DNA of 64,000 bases from Actinomycetota bacterium (GCA_016185305.1 JACPNV010000001.1:97906-161905), one strand, 5' to 3'; positions 9,108-17,679 are shown, counted from the stretch's first letter. Numbers and translations are program-made. Notes: generated by a model not told the origin, from the letters alone.

Positions 9108-10232
9108 ATGAAGAGAACACCTTCTCAGAAAGAAGTGCTGTTCGCGGGGGGCGGCACCGCGGGTCACGTGCTGCCGGGTGTGGCGGTGGCCAAGGAGCTG
9201 GTGGCACGCGGGCGACCCTCTGGCGTGATCCATTTCGTGGGCAGTGCGGTTGCCGACGATCGCACCTTGGTCGAAGAAGCGGGCTTCATGTTCACCGGAC
9301 TACCAGGGCGTGGCATCCAGCGCCGGTTCACCCTCGACAACGTCCGGGCGATCGCCGCCATCGTGGCGGGAGTCTTCCGGGGCATCGCCCTGGTGCGCCG
9401 GATGCGACCGAAGGTGGTGGTGGCCATCGGCAGCTATGCCGCGGTTCCCTGCGTCGTCGGTGCCGCGTTGTTCCGTGTCCCCATCGTCGTGCTCGCCCGT
9501 GATGCGCGTGCAGGCGCGGCGGACCGGTTGGCCGGCCGCTTTGCCAAGGCCTGCGCCGTGCCGTTCGAGTCGACCGACCTTCCTCGCGCTGTCGTCACGG
9601 GAAACCCAGTGCGCGCCGAGGTGCTGGCGGTCGATCGAGCTGCTGACGCCGGCGACGCGCGCGCCAAGCTGAACCTGCCTGACGACCGGGTCGTCGTCGC
9701 CGTCTTCACCGGTTCGCTGGGCTCGCGCCGCGTCAACACCGCCGTGCGCGGTCTCGTCGATCGATGGGCTGACCGAGCAGGCGTCGCCATCCGCCATGCG
9801 GTGGGGCGGCGGGACTGGGCGGAGTACGCGCGCGGTCTTCCCGAACTTCGAGCTGGTGGTCTCGTCTACCAGCCCGTCGAGTACGAAGACCAGATGGAGC
9901 TCCTCCTGGCGGCGGCGGACGTGGCGGTGACGCGAGCTGGCGGTGCGACGGTTGCCGAGCTGGCCGTGGTAGGCCTGCCGGCCATCATGGTTCCGCTTCC
10001 GATCGCAACCCGTGACCATCAGACGGCCAACGCGGACGCGCTGGTCGCCGCGGGCGCAGGAATACGGGTGCCGGACGACGAGCTCGACACCGACCGGCTC
10101 GAGGCCGAGCTCGCGCCGCTCGTCGACGATGCACAGCGCCGGCTGTCGATGAGCGCCGCGGCGCTGAGCGTTGCGAGGCGCGATGCCGCCGCCGCCGTCG
10201 CCGATCTCGTCGAGAGGTACGAGCTGCGATGA
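9108..10232 (+). CDS. murG: UDP-GlcNAc:lipid I GlcNAc transferase MurG
   Basis: GT28-family enzyme converting lipid I to lipid II at the inner face of the membrane. 374 residues. The N-terminal glycine loop GGGTAGHVLPGVAVA and the C-terminal donor site RAGGATVAELAVVGLPAIMVP, followed by DHQTANADALVAAGAG, are intact. The loop that normally reads EQNxxxGxANR is ARDARAGAADR here, lacking the conserved Gln-Asn and apparently one residue shorter. GSQG is GSLG. The position between ftsW and murC supports the call. Its stop overlaps the murC start by four bases. Confidence 0.92.
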   Translation: MKRTPSQKEVLFAGGGTAGHVLPGVAVAKELVARGRPSGVIHFVGSAVADDRTLVEEAGFMFTGLPGRGIQRRFTLDNVRAIAAIVAGVFRGIALVRRMRPKVVVAIGSYAAVPCVVGAALFRVPIVVLARDARAGAADRLAGRFAKACAVPFESTDLPRAVVTGNPVRAEVLAVDRAADAGDARAKLNLPDDRVVVAVFTGSLGSRRVNTAVRGLVDRWADRAGVAIRHAVGRRDWAEYARGLPELRAGGLVYQPVEYEDQMELLLAAADVAVTRAGGATVAELAVVGLPAIMVPLPIATRDHQTANADALVAAGAGIRVPDDELDTDRLEAELAPLVDDAQRRLSMSAAALSVARRDAAAAVADLVERYELR

Positions 10233-11347
10233 GCGAGCCGGGGGGCGCCCCCGTCGATCCGTACGCCCCCGTCGATCCGTACGCCACCGCGGCCGATTCT
10301 GACGCGAGCGCCGACCTGTCGAGTACCCGGCGGGTGCACATCGTCGGCGTCGGTGGCGCGGCGATGAGCGCCATCGCCCGCGTGCTCGTGGCGATGGGCC
10401 ACACCGTGACAGGGAGCGACCAGCGCGACTCGTCCGGCCTGGCTGCGCTGCGAGCGCACGGGGTCGACGTCGCGGTCGGCCACGACGCCGCGAACGTGCC
10501 TGCGGGTGCAGAGCTCCTGGCGGTGTCGACGGCGATACCCAGCGACAACCCCGAGCTCGAAGAAGCGAGGCGGCGCGGCATCCCGGTCTGCAGCCGCGAA
10601 GCGGTCATGGTGGCAATCCTCGCGACGAGATCGGCCGTCGCCGTGGCCGGCACCCACGGGAAGACCACCACATCGTCGATGCTCGCACTCGTGCTTCGCG
10701 AGGCCGGTTTGCAGCCGTCGTTCATCATCGGCGGCGAGCTCAACGACGTCGGTTCGGGCGCGTCATGGGGGGCCGGAGAGCTGTTCGTGGTCGAGGCCGA
10801 CGAGAGCGACGGCTCGTTCCTTGCCCTTCCGCGGCAGGCTGCCATCGTGACAGCGGTCGAGCCCGACCACCTCGACCACTACGGCGGGTTCGAGCAACTC
10901 GAGCAGGCGTTCCGGTCGTTTCTCGAAGCGACACCAGGGCTGCGCCTGGTGTGCGCCGACGATCCTGGTGCGTCGCGCGCGGGGTCCGGGCTCGGTGCGC
11001 TGACCTACGGTACGGCCGAGGGTGCGGACTACCGCATGGTCGATGTCGAGCGCTCGGGTCGGGGGGTGCACTTCCGTGTCGACCGGGGCGGCGGCGGTCG
11101 AGATCGAGCTGGATCTCCTCACTATGCCGCGGGTGAGGCCCCGCGGCTGGGCGTCTCCGGCAAGCTCATCCTGCAAGCAGTGCTTGACGCCCACCCGCGG
11201 CAGCACGTTGCGTACCTCCCGCAACGTGCCGACGTCCGCAACTACCTTGTGAACACGTTGCGACGCGGAGACCTCTGCCTGACGCTCGGCGCCGGCGACC
11301 TCACCACGATGCCCGACGAGGTGCAGGAACGACGGCGCGATCGATGA
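10229..11347 (+). CDS. murC: UDP-N-acetylmuramate:L-alanine ligase MurC, internally deleted
   Basis: MurC adds L-Ala to UDP-MurNAc. This reading frame gives only 372 residues against the usual 460-490. The N-terminal domain (HIVGVGGAAMSAIARVL), ATP loop (AGTHGKTTTSSM) and EADESDGSF are present, and the C-terminus (AAGEAPRLGVSGKL, LGAGDLTTMPDEV) is normal. The region between is missing: no GxHNxxN motif and no DDYAHHPTE-type motif of the ligase domains. Just before the joint (about 11095-11127) a shifted frame reads VEIELDLLTMP, which looks like the authentic strand leading to the lost PGxHN motif. This suggests a small frameshift plus a deletion of roughly 100 or more codons. The product should be inactive; an assembly collapse or a second functional copy elsewhere are alternatives. 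Confidence 0.85.
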   Translation: MSEPGGAPVDPYAPVDPYATAADSDASADLSSTRRVHIVGVGGAAMSAIARVLVAMGHTVTGSDQRDSSGLAALRAHGVDVAVGHDAANVPAGAELLAVSTAIPSDNPELEEARRRGIPVCSREAVMVAILATRSAVAVAGTHGKTTTSSMLALVLREAGLQPSFIIGGELNDVGSGASWGAGELFVVEADESDGSFLALPRQAAIVTAVEPDHLDHYGGFEQLEQAFRSFLEATPGLRLVCADDPGASRAGSGLGALTYGTAEGADYRMVDVERSGRGVHFRVDRGGGGRDRAGSPHYAAGEAPRLGVSGKLILQAVLDAHPRQHVAYLPQRADVRNYLVNTLRRGDLCLTLGAGDLTTMPDEVQERRRDR

Positions 11348-12348
11348 AGGCGGCAGCGATCGAGCAGGCGGCTGACCGCCTCAGTGGACTCGCGCAGCGT
11401 GACGTGCCTCTGGGGCCGTTCACTACCTACCGGGTCGGCGGTTCCGCTCGCCTCTTCGTGCGTATCGAGGATGACGACATGCTCGGCCGCGTGCGCGACG
11501 CCGTTGCCCGCACGTCGGTGCCGTTGCTGGTGGTCGGCAAGGGCTCGAACCTGCTCGTCGCAGACCGCGGCTTCGACGGGCTCGCGCTGATGCTCGGCGA
11601 CGCGTACGCGACCGTCACGATCAAGGGAACATCGGTCAGAGCCGGCGCCGCGGCCGCATTGCCGGTGGTCGCTCGCCAGACCGCCGCGGCCGGTCTGACC
11701 GGTTTCGAATGGGCGGTCGGCGTGCCCGGATCGATCGGTGGCGCGGTGCGGATGAACGCCGGCGGGCACGGCTCGGACATGGCGGCGACGCTGGCGAGGG
11801 TCCGCGTGCTGGATCTCCTGACCGGCGAGGATAGGGAGGTGACGCGTGCGTCTCTCGACCTCTCCTACCGCCACTCCTCGGTCGCACCGAATCACCTCGT
11901 GCTGCGCGCCGACCTCCAGCTTGCGGCCGGCGATCGTGAGAAGGCCGCGGCGGCCATCGCCGAGATCGTGCGCTGGCGGCGCGAGAACCAGCCCGGTGGG
12001 CCCAACGCCGGTTCCGTGTTCACCAACCCGCCCGGCGATTCGGCGGGGCGGCTTGTCGAGGAATGCGGGCTCAAGGGACATCGCGTCGGCACGGCCCAGG
12101 TGTCCACCAAGCACGCCAACTTCATCCAGGCCGACCCTGGGGGTTCGGCCGACGACGTGCTCGCGCTGATGGGCCAGGTCCGCGAGCTGGTGCGCGAACA
12201 GACCGGGGTCGAGCTCGTCCCCGAGACGCGTCTCGTCGGGTTCGCCGCCGCGGAGCCCGACGCGCCTTCGAGGCACCGGCCGGTCGACGGCGCGCCCGAC
12301 GAGGGCAGCGATGGTGGGGTTCCGCCGGGGCGGGAAACAAGAGGCTGA
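11344..12348 (+). CDS. murB: UDP-N-acetylenolpyruvoylglucosamine reductase MurB
   Basis: FAD- and NADPH-dependent enzyme that reduces UDP-GlcNAc-enolpyruvate to UDP-MurNAc. 334 residues. FAD-domain motifs GPFTTYRVGGSARLFV and VGKGSNLLVAD are followed by GFEWAVGVPGSIGGAVRMNAG. The substrate-binding part has YRHSS, NAGSVFTNP (catalytic Ser region) and the C-terminal Glu in ELVPETRLVG. The start overlaps the murC stop (ATGA). The 30-residue tail after LVGF is acidic, Pro-rich and not part of the conserved enzyme. Placement between murC and ftsQ is the actinobacterial pattern. Confidence 0.94.
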   Translation: MKAAAIEQAADRLSGLAQRDVPLGPFTTYRVGGSARLFVRIEDDDMLGRVRDAVARTSVPLLVVGKGSNLLVADRGFDGLALMLGDAYATVTIKGTSVRAGAAAALPVVARQTAAAGLTGFEWAVGVPGSIGGAVRMNAGGHGSDMAATLARVRVLDLLTGEDREVTRASLDLSYRHSSVAPNHLVLRADLQLAAGDREKAAAAIAEIVRWRRENQPGGPNAGSVFTNPPGDSAGRLVEECGLKGHRVGTAQVSTKHANFIQADPGGSADDVLALMGQVRELVREQTGVELVPETRLVGFAAAEPDAPSRHRPVDGAPDEGSDGGVPPGRETRG

Positions 12349-13280
12349 TGCCGACGTTGCTGCGTGATCGAGCGTCGGCCCCCCGCCAGGCGAAGCGGGA
12401 CAAGCCGAGCCGCCGAGAGCGGCGGGCCGAGCGAAAGCAGGCAGCCGAAGCGGGACAGCCCGCCAGCGATGCCGCCGCCCGCGCGTTCTACGTCGACGAC
12501 ACCGGCCAGCGCCGGATCGACCCGCGCATCCGCGCCCGACGCGACGCCGTCCAGCTCGGGCACAAGCGCAAACGGCTACGGCGCCTGGTCGTTCTTGTCG
12601 TGATCGTCTCGCTGGGTGCTGCCGGCTACTTCCTCGTCAACAGCAGCTTGCTGTCGGCTCGGTCGGTCGAGATCACCGGGGGGCCGAACACCTCGGTCGA
12701 CGACATCCGGGCTGCGGCCGCGATCGGGCCGGACGAGCGGATGCTCGATGTAAACGAGCGTGCCATCGCCCAGCGCGTCGAGCAGCTTCCGTGGGTTGAC
12801 ACCGCGACGGTGCAACGGCGCTGGCCGCGCTCGGTCACGATCAGCGTGACCGAGCGCAAGCTGGCAGCCCTCCTCCAAGACGGCGCCGGTGGCTGGCTCG
12901 CGGTGGACGGCACGGGACGCGTGCTCGGCCCGACGCCCGACATCTCGAACGTGTTCGTGACCCACATCGCCGGCGTGGCGCCGGTCCCCGCGGGCCAGAC
13001 CGTGGACGGACGCATTGGTGGTGCGCTGGCCGTCGCCGGAAAGCTCACCGCCCCGCTGAGCGGCCGCACCAGCATGCTCACCGTCACGCCGGAGGGCTCG
13101 GTCGAGCTCAAGTTGTTGCCTCGGGGAACGGTGAACCTGGGTCGGGCCGACGACAGCCTCGATGCCAAGGTCGGCGCCCTGCGAACCATGCTGGCTCAGG
13201 CCGACCTCCGCGACCTGTGCCGGCTCGATCTTCGGGTGCCGACCAGTCCGGTATTGACCAGGGATGCCGCATGCCTCTAA
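12348..13280 (+). CDS. ftsQ: Cell division protein FtsQ (POTRA domain)
   Basis: Bitopic division protein of the FtsQLB complex. I start at ATG 12348, which shares a base with the murB stop (TGATG); the longer track start at 12063 lies in murB. 310 residues. There is a long basic cytoplasmic region (about 1-78), one membrane segment (about 80-100, LVVLVVIVSLGAAGYFLV), then a POTRA domain beginning SARSVEITGGPNTSVDDIR and containing LPWVDTATVQRRWPRSVTISVTER. The beta domain follows. It is the last gene before a 600-bp region leading to ftsZ. Confidence 0.9.
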   Translation: MPTLLRDRASAPRQAKRDKPSRRERRAERKQAAEAGQPASDAAARAFYVDDTGQRRIDPRIRARRDAVQLGHKRKRLRRLVVLVVIVSLGAAGYFLVNSSLLSARSVEITGGPNTSVDDIRAAAAIGPDERMLDVNERAIAQRVEQLPWVDTATVQRRWPRSVTISVTERKLAALLQDGAGGWLAVDGTGRVLGPTPDISNVFVTHIAGVAPVPAGQTVDGRIGGALAVAGKLTAPLSGRTSMLTVTPEGSVELKLLPRGTVNLGRADDSLDAKVGALRTMLAQADLRDLCRLDLRVPTSPVLTRDAACL

Positions 13281-13298
13281 CGTTTCAACCGCTCGCAG

Positions 13299-13345
13299 AG
13301 GTTGATGTCAACCTCGACTTCATCTCGAGCCTCTACTTGAGGGTG
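13299..13345 (+). promoter_or_regulatory. Putative ftsZ promoter/operator region
   Basis: In the gap after ftsQ there is an inverted repeat AGGTTGA-TG-TCAACCT (13299-13314), followed by AT-richer sequence with CTCTACTTGAGGGTGA. Actinobacterial ftsZ leaders commonly carry a GGTTGA...TTGAGG-type element and their own promoters here. The arms and position are seen in the sequence; the regulatory role is inferred. A small overlapping ORF (13217-13474) has no other support. Confidence 0.4.
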
Positions 13346-13470
13346 AGGCCGGGCGCGCCGAGCTCGTTCGGCGGTCAGGTCTTCGGCGTCGTTCCGTTGC
13401 TCTTCGTTCTCTTCGTTGTCTGTGGTCTTGCCCCTCGGCTCGCCGTCGCGCCCGAGGACGGGCGACACCG

Positions 13471-13878
13471 ATGACCGACCCTCGGCTCTTCGACATCACC
13501 AAGGTCGGGGGTTCTGCACCGGTCGAGTCGGCGCCACCCGGCTCAGCGCCCGGCGAGCAACCGACCTCCGCGAGCCCGCCGCCGCCCCCTCCGCCGCCGG
13601 CGCCCCGTCCGCGCCGACGGGCCGGCTCCGGCGCGCCCGGCACCGTTGCCTCTGGAGCTGCCCAACGGGCGGCATCGCGGCCGGCAGCCGAGGATCTGCC
13701 CGGCCCCGACCCACCCGCGGGAGACAACAAGACCCGGGCGGCGAAGGCGAAGGCCAAACGAAGTTCTGGTGCAGGGTCCACAAAGAAGTCGGGCGCACGT
13801 GGTCGAATAGAGGGTGACCACGGTCGCGCCGAACGAGTGCAGCAACCGCTTGACCCCCTACCGGAGGTAACGAACGAC
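13471..13878 (+). other. Open frame upstream of and continuous with ftsZ
   Basis: From ATG 13471 an open frame of 136 codons runs without a stop into ftsZ. It is Pro-rich, then Lys/Ala-rich ([12 protein letters not shown]), and GC3 is high for about the first 100 codons. It may be a real N-terminal extension of FtsZ, a leader open by chance, or a second translation start. The strong Shine-Dalgarno next to ATG 13879 favours the shorter FtsZ. Confidence 0.4.
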
Positions 13879-14985
13879 ATGGCCGGCAATCCGCAGAACT
13901 ATCTGGCGGTCATCAAGGTCGTCGGTGTCGGCGGCGGTGGCTGCAACGCCGTGAACCGCATGATCGACGCCGGCCTGAAGGGAGTCGAGTTCATCGCGGT
14001 GAACACCGACGCGCAGGCCTTGCTGATGAGCGACGCCGACGTGAAGCTCGACATAGGTCGCGAGCTGACCCGTGGCCTCGGCGCGGGCAGCGATCCCGAG
14101 GTCGGCCGGCAGGCGGCCGAATCGCACAACGACGAGCTCGAAGAGGTGCTCAAGGGTGCCGACATGGTCTTCATCACCGCCGGCAAGGGGGGTGGCACCG
14201 GCACTGGGGCGGCGCCGGTCATCGCCGAGGTCGCCAAGAGCCTCGGTGCTCTCACCATCGGTGTGGTCACCCGCCCGTTCGGGTTCGAGGGTCGACGCCG
14301 TGCGGTGCAAGCCGAGCAAGGCATCCAGCGGCTGAAGGAGAAGGTCGACACCCAGATCGTCATCCCGAACGATCGGTTGCTCACGGTATCCAACGACAAG
14401 ACGTCGGTCCTCAACGCGTTCAAGATGGCAGACGAGGTTCTGCTCCAGGGGGTGCAGGGCATCACCGACCTCATCACGACGCCGGGTCTGATCAACACCG
14501 ACTTCGCGGACGTGAAGATGATAATGCAGGACGCGGGCTCGGCGCTGATGGGCATCGGCTATGGCTCGGGCGAAGGGCGGGCCCTCAGTGCGGCCCGCGC
14601 CGCGATCTCGAGTCCATTGCTCGAGGCGTCGATCGAGGGAGCCCGCGGCATCCTGCTCACCATCGCGGGCGGCAGCGATCTCGGCCTCTTCGAGGTGAAC
14701 GAGGCGGCCGAGGTCATCCACGGCGTCGCCCACCCCGACGCCAACATCATCTTCGGCACCGTCATCGACGACGAGATGGGCGACGAAGTCCGTGTCACGG
14801 TCATCGCCGCGGGCTTTGACCGCTGGGACGACAGCCGAGAGTCCCGCAGCGGTGCGTCGGCACTCACGACGACCGGCCGCATCCCACCGCCTGAGCCGGT
14901 CACCGACGTGTTCGCTGGCGACGACGACGACGTCGATCTCGACGAGGGTGACGACGACTTCGAAGTCCCCTCGTTCTTGAAGTAG
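13879..14985 (+). CDS. ftsZ: Cell division GTPase FtsZ
   Basis: Tubulin-like GTPase that forms the Z ring. I choose ATG 13879 because it follows CCGGAGG at normal spacing and gives a canonical N-terminus ([21 protein letters not shown]); the same frame is open back to 13471. 368 residues. The nucleotide-binding domain has [12 protein letters not shown], the tubulin signature [12 protein letters not shown] and NTDAQAL. The T7 catalytic loop region reads [16 protein letters not shown]. The C-terminus has an acidic linker and ends [11 protein letters not shown], matching the conserved peptide that binds SepF/FtsA-type partners. sepF is three genes downstream. Confidence 0.96.
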   Translation: MAGNPQNYLAVIKVVGVGGGGCNAVNRMIDAGLKGVEFIAVNTDAQALLMSDADVKLDIGRELTRGLGAGSDPEVGRQAAESHNDELEEVLKGADMVFITAGKGGGTGTGAAPVIAEVAKSLGALTIGVVTRPFGFEGRRRAVQAEQGIQRLKEKVDTQIVIPNDRLLTVSNDKTSVLNAFKMADEVLLQGVQGITDLITTPGLINTDFADVKMIMQDAGSALMGIGYGSGEGRALSAARAAISSPLLEASIEGARGILLTIAGGSDLGLFEVNEAAEVIHGVAHPDANIIFGTVIDDEMGDEVRVTVIAAGFDRWDDSRESRSGASALTTTGRIPPPEPVTDVFAGDDDDVDLDEGDDDFEVPSFLK

Positions 14986-14995
14986 GCACGAGAGC

Positions 14996-15715
14996 GTGGC
15001 CATAGCGGACCCCGACGGTCCGGCGCATCTCTCCGAACGCAACATGGCATGCGTTGGCGATGCCGTCGTGTGCTTCACGACCACGACTCGGGCCGACGGC
15101 GATCTCGGCGTCGACGTCGACCGGGCCGCGCTGCAGCGTCGTCGTGACGCGGTGACGGGTCTTCCCTGGGCCTGGCTGCGCCAGGTGCATGGGGCCGACG
15201 TTCTCACCGTCCGATCAGATGGCCTCGAGACGCGGCGCGGTGCCGTCGCCGACGCGTTGGTGACCGACCAAGCCGGCATCGCGCTCGCGGTGCACACCGC
15301 CGATTGTGCGCCTGTGGTCTTGTACAGCCCGTCGGGAGTGATCGGTGTCGCGCACGCAGGTTGGCGTGGGCTGGAAGCGGGCATCATCGAGAATGTGGTG
15401 GCCGCGATGGAGTCACTCGGAGCGGCGGACATCGCCGCCTCCATCGGACCGTGCATCCACCACGAGTGCTACGAGTTCGGCCCGCCCGAGCTCGGGAGGG
15501 TCGCGAAGAAGTACGGTCCAGAAGTGCGCAGGCAGACCGCGAGTGGTGCGCCGGCACTCGACCTTCCCGGCGCGGTTCGGGCCGCGCTGTTGGGGGCGGG
15601 CGTTCGGTCGGGCCGATCTGGTCCGTGCACCGCGTGCCGCGCCGATGACTACTTCTCGCATCGCGCGCGACGAGAAGACGGGCGCATGGCCACGGTCGTG
15701 TGGCGAGAGCAGTGA
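14996..15715 (+). CDS. pgeF: Peptidoglycan editing factor PgeF (laccase-domain)
   Basis: YfiH/PgeF-family cytoplasmic enzyme, known to remove wrongly incorporated residues from UDP-MurNAc peptides and also described as a purine nucleoside phosphorylase. 239 residues from a GTG start 10 bases after ftsZ. Metal-ligand motifs of the family are present: RQVHGADV, HTADCAPV and GVAHAGWRGLEAGI, then SIGPCIHHECYEFG. The C-terminus has the Cys pair CTACR with DDYFSHRARREDGRMATVV. Lying between ftsZ and yggS is the usual actinobacterial arrangement. The stop overlaps the next ATG. Confidence 0.93.
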   Translation: MAIADPDGPAHLSERNMACVGDAVVCFTTTTRADGDLGVDVDRAALQRRRDAVTGLPWAWLRQVHGADVLTVRSDGLETRRGAVADALVTDQAGIALAVHTADCAPVVLYSPSGVIGVAHAGWRGLEAGIIENVVAAMESLGAADIAASIGPCIHHECYEFGPPELGRVAKKYGPEVRRQTASGAPALDLPGAVRAALLGAGVRSGRSGPCTACRADDYFSHRARREDGRMATVVWREQ

Positions 15716-16425
15716 TGGCGACCGCCGACCGACCGAGCCTCAGCGCCGCCGATGTCGGCGCCCGCGCGGAGCACGTGCGCGACCGCATCCGATCAGCGGG
15801 CGGCGATCCTGCCGCGATCACGCTCGTTGCGGTCACGAAGGCCTTCGATCTCTCGGTGCTGCGGGCGGCGCTCGATTCCGGGCTGCACGACATCGGTGAG
15901 AACTATGCGCAAGAGCTCGTGGGCAAGGCCGAAGCGATGTCGGCCGCCGAGCGCGACGTCGCTCGGTTCCACTTCGTGGGCCGTCTGCAACGGAACAAGG
16001 TCCGCGGCCTCGCCCCCTTCGTCCGGCTCTGGCACACGGTCGATCGCCCCGATCTGGGAGCCGAGATCGCTCGGCGCCTTCCCGGCGCGGCCGTGCTCGT
16101 CCAGATCAACGCGTCCGCGGAAGCGCAAAAGGGTGGGTGCGCGCCGGCAGCAGTCGGGACGCTGGTCGACGAGCTCCGCGGGCTCGGCCTTGACGTGCGC
16201 GGGCTGATGACGCTCGGCGTCGCCGGTGACCTCGCTGCCACCGCGCGCGCCTTCGCCGAAGTCTCGACGTTGGCCGACCGTCTCGACCTCACGGAGAGGT
16301 CGATGGGCATGAGCGCGGACCTCGAGACGGCGGTGCGGGAAGGGGCCACGATGGTCCGCATCGGCCGGGATCTGTTCGGTCCTCGACCGGGAATGCGGCG
16401 TGAACAGGAGGAACGCCTAAAGTAG
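15715..16425 (+). CDS. YggS/PLPBP family pyridoxal phosphate-binding protein
   Basis: PLP homeostasis protein with an alanine-racemase-like TIM barrel. I start at ATG 15715, overlapping the pgeF stop (TGATG), rather than the track start at 15700. 236 residues. The PLP lysine is in LVAVTKAF; other family motifs are DIGENYAQEL, FHFVGRLQRNKV, HTVDRPDL, VLVQIN and LSMGMS-type (here RSMGMSADLETAV), ending GATMVRIGRDLFGPR. The C-terminus is short and charged. The conserved ftsZ-pgeF-yggS-sepF order supports a link to division and wall growth, but no direct role in division is shown. Confidence 0.92.
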   Translation: MATADRPSLSAADVGARAEHVRDRIRSAGGDPAAITLVAVTKAFDLSVLRAALDSGLHDIGENYAQELVGKAEAMSAAERDVARFHFVGRLQRNKVRGLAPFVRLWHTVDRPDLGAEIARRLPGAAVLVQINASAEAQKGGCAPAAVGTLVDELRGLGLDVRGLMTLGVAGDLAATARAFAEVSTLADRLDLTERSMGMSADLETAVREGATMVRIGRDLFGPRPGMRREQEERLK

Positions 16426-16497
16426 GCGGGTTCGCCAGCCGCGTGCGCGGGGGAACGTGCCTGCCAGGACAGGCGGCCTGACCGGCCAGGAGACGAC

Positions 16498-17283
16498 ATG
16501 CCGACCATTTGGCGAAAAACGATGCTCTATCTGGGCCTCGGTCCCGACGACGAGTACGAGGAGTACGACATCGACGAGGGCTACGAGGCCGAGGAGCGTG
16601 CCGCGCCGAGCCGGCCCGCGCCCCGCCCGGCCCGAGCCGCCGCGCCCCGGCCGCCCGCCGTTGCGGCCAAACCGCCGCCTCCGAAGGCCGCGCCGCCGCC
16701 TTCCTCACGTCCGTCCCGGCCCGTCACGGCGGCGGCCAATCCCGCCCGACCGAAGCCGCCGGCAGCCAAACCGCCACCGCCGCCCGCCTCCAAGCCCGGG
16801 CGACCGCGACCGGCCGCAGCCAAGCCGCCACCTCCCACCAAAGCCGCTCCGGCGCCCCCGCCACCGGCCAGGGCGGCACCCAAAGCGCCGCGGCCGGCCC
16901 CGAAGCCCGCCCGGCCCGCTGCTGCCCACGAGCCGGCTGAGGTCCCCGCCCGAGCGGGTGCCGAAGCCCCATCACCGAAACCGAGGCCCGTGGTGCGAGC
17001 TGTTCCTGCCAACACGAAACCGCACATCGTGACGCCCGGCGACTTCGACGACGCCCAAGATGTCGCCGACAAGTTCTTGGGGAACCAGCCGGTCGTGATG
17101 GATCTCCGCATGGCCGATGGCAAGCTCGCTCGGCGGTTCCTCGACTTCTCCAGCGGTGTCTGTTACAGCCGGGGCGGCGGCATGGAGAAGGTGAGCGCGA
17201 AGGTCTATCTGCTGGTGCCCGAAGGCGTGACCGTGTCGGCCGATGAGCGTCGCCGGCTCCATGATCGTGGCCTCGCCGACTGA
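16498..17283 (+). CDS. sepF: Z-ring membrane anchor SepF with a very long Pro/Ala linker
   Basis: SepF anchors FtsZ to the membrane in bacteria without FtsA. ATG 16498 has AGGAGA upstream. 261 residues. The N-terminal amphipathic helix is MPTIWRKTMLYLGLG, followed by an acidic stretch (DDEYEEYDIDEGYEAEE). The conserved FtsZ-binding domain occupies about 175-261 (PHIVTPGDFDDAQDVADKFLGN, VVMDLRM, RRFLDFSSGVCYSRGG, YLLVPEGV). Between them lie about 130 residues built almost only of Pro, Ala, Lys and Arg, far longer than typical. Confidence 0.93.
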   Translation: MPTIWRKTMLYLGLGPDDEYEEYDIDEGYEAEERAAPSRPAPRPARAAAPRPPAVAAKPPPPKAAPPPSSRPSRPVTAAANPARPKPPAAKPPPPPASKPGRPRPAAAKPPPPTKAAPAPPPPARAAPKAPRPAPKPARPAAAHEPAEVPARAGAEAPSPKPRPVVRAVPANTKPHIVTPGDFDDAQDVADKFLGNQPVVMDLRMADGKLARRFLDFSSGVCYSRGGGMEKVSAKVYLLVPEGVTVSADERRRLHDRGLAD

Positions 17284-17346
17284 CGCCGCGACCGGCGGCG
17301 AGGCCGCTAGCGCTAGCGTCGCTCCAGCCATGAAGGTCTCCGAGTC

Positions 17347-17601
17347 ATGATTGCGATCGTCTGCGCCGCCCTCAGCATCTACATCCTCATCTTGTTGGCT
17401 CGCGCCATCTTCTCCTGGATCCCTGTCGACCCCCAGAGCGTGTGGCAGAGCATCAACTCGTTCTGCTTCCGGGCGACCGAGCCGGTGCTCGCACCGGTGC
17501 GAAGCATCATCCCCGTCGTGCAGCTCGGCGGCATGGGTCTCGACCTCAGTTTCATGGTCGTGTTCTTCGCGATCATCATCGTGTGGCAAGCGATCTGCTG
17601 A
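17347..17601 (+). CDS. YggT family membrane protein
   Basis: 84-residue protein with two membrane segments (about 3-22 and 62-82) separated by a loop containing the family motif SWIPVDPQS and EPVLAPVRSIIP. YggT proteins lie between sepF and divIVA in many Gram-positive genomes; their molecular role is not settled, though links to division and osmotic tolerance have been proposed. It starts at ATG 17347, 63 bases after sepF. A 14-bp perfect palindrome CGCTAGCGCTAGCG lies at 17305-17318 in that gap. Confidence 0.88.
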   Translation: MIAIVCAALSIYILILLARAIFSWIPVDPQSVWQSINSFCFRATEPVLAPVRSIIPVVQLGGMGLDLSFMVVFFAIIIVWQAIC

Positions 17602-17679
17602 GCGAGCGCCGGCCGGTGAAATGACATGACGTGATGGGTATCACCGAGTTGGCAAGAGGGGCTGACTAAGGTCGCTCCT

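Noticed and set aside
13217-13474. 85-residue ORF with a hydrophobic stretch between ftsQ and ftsZ
   Set aside because: Overlaps ftsQ and the likely ftsZ promoter; no start signal and no conservation visible.
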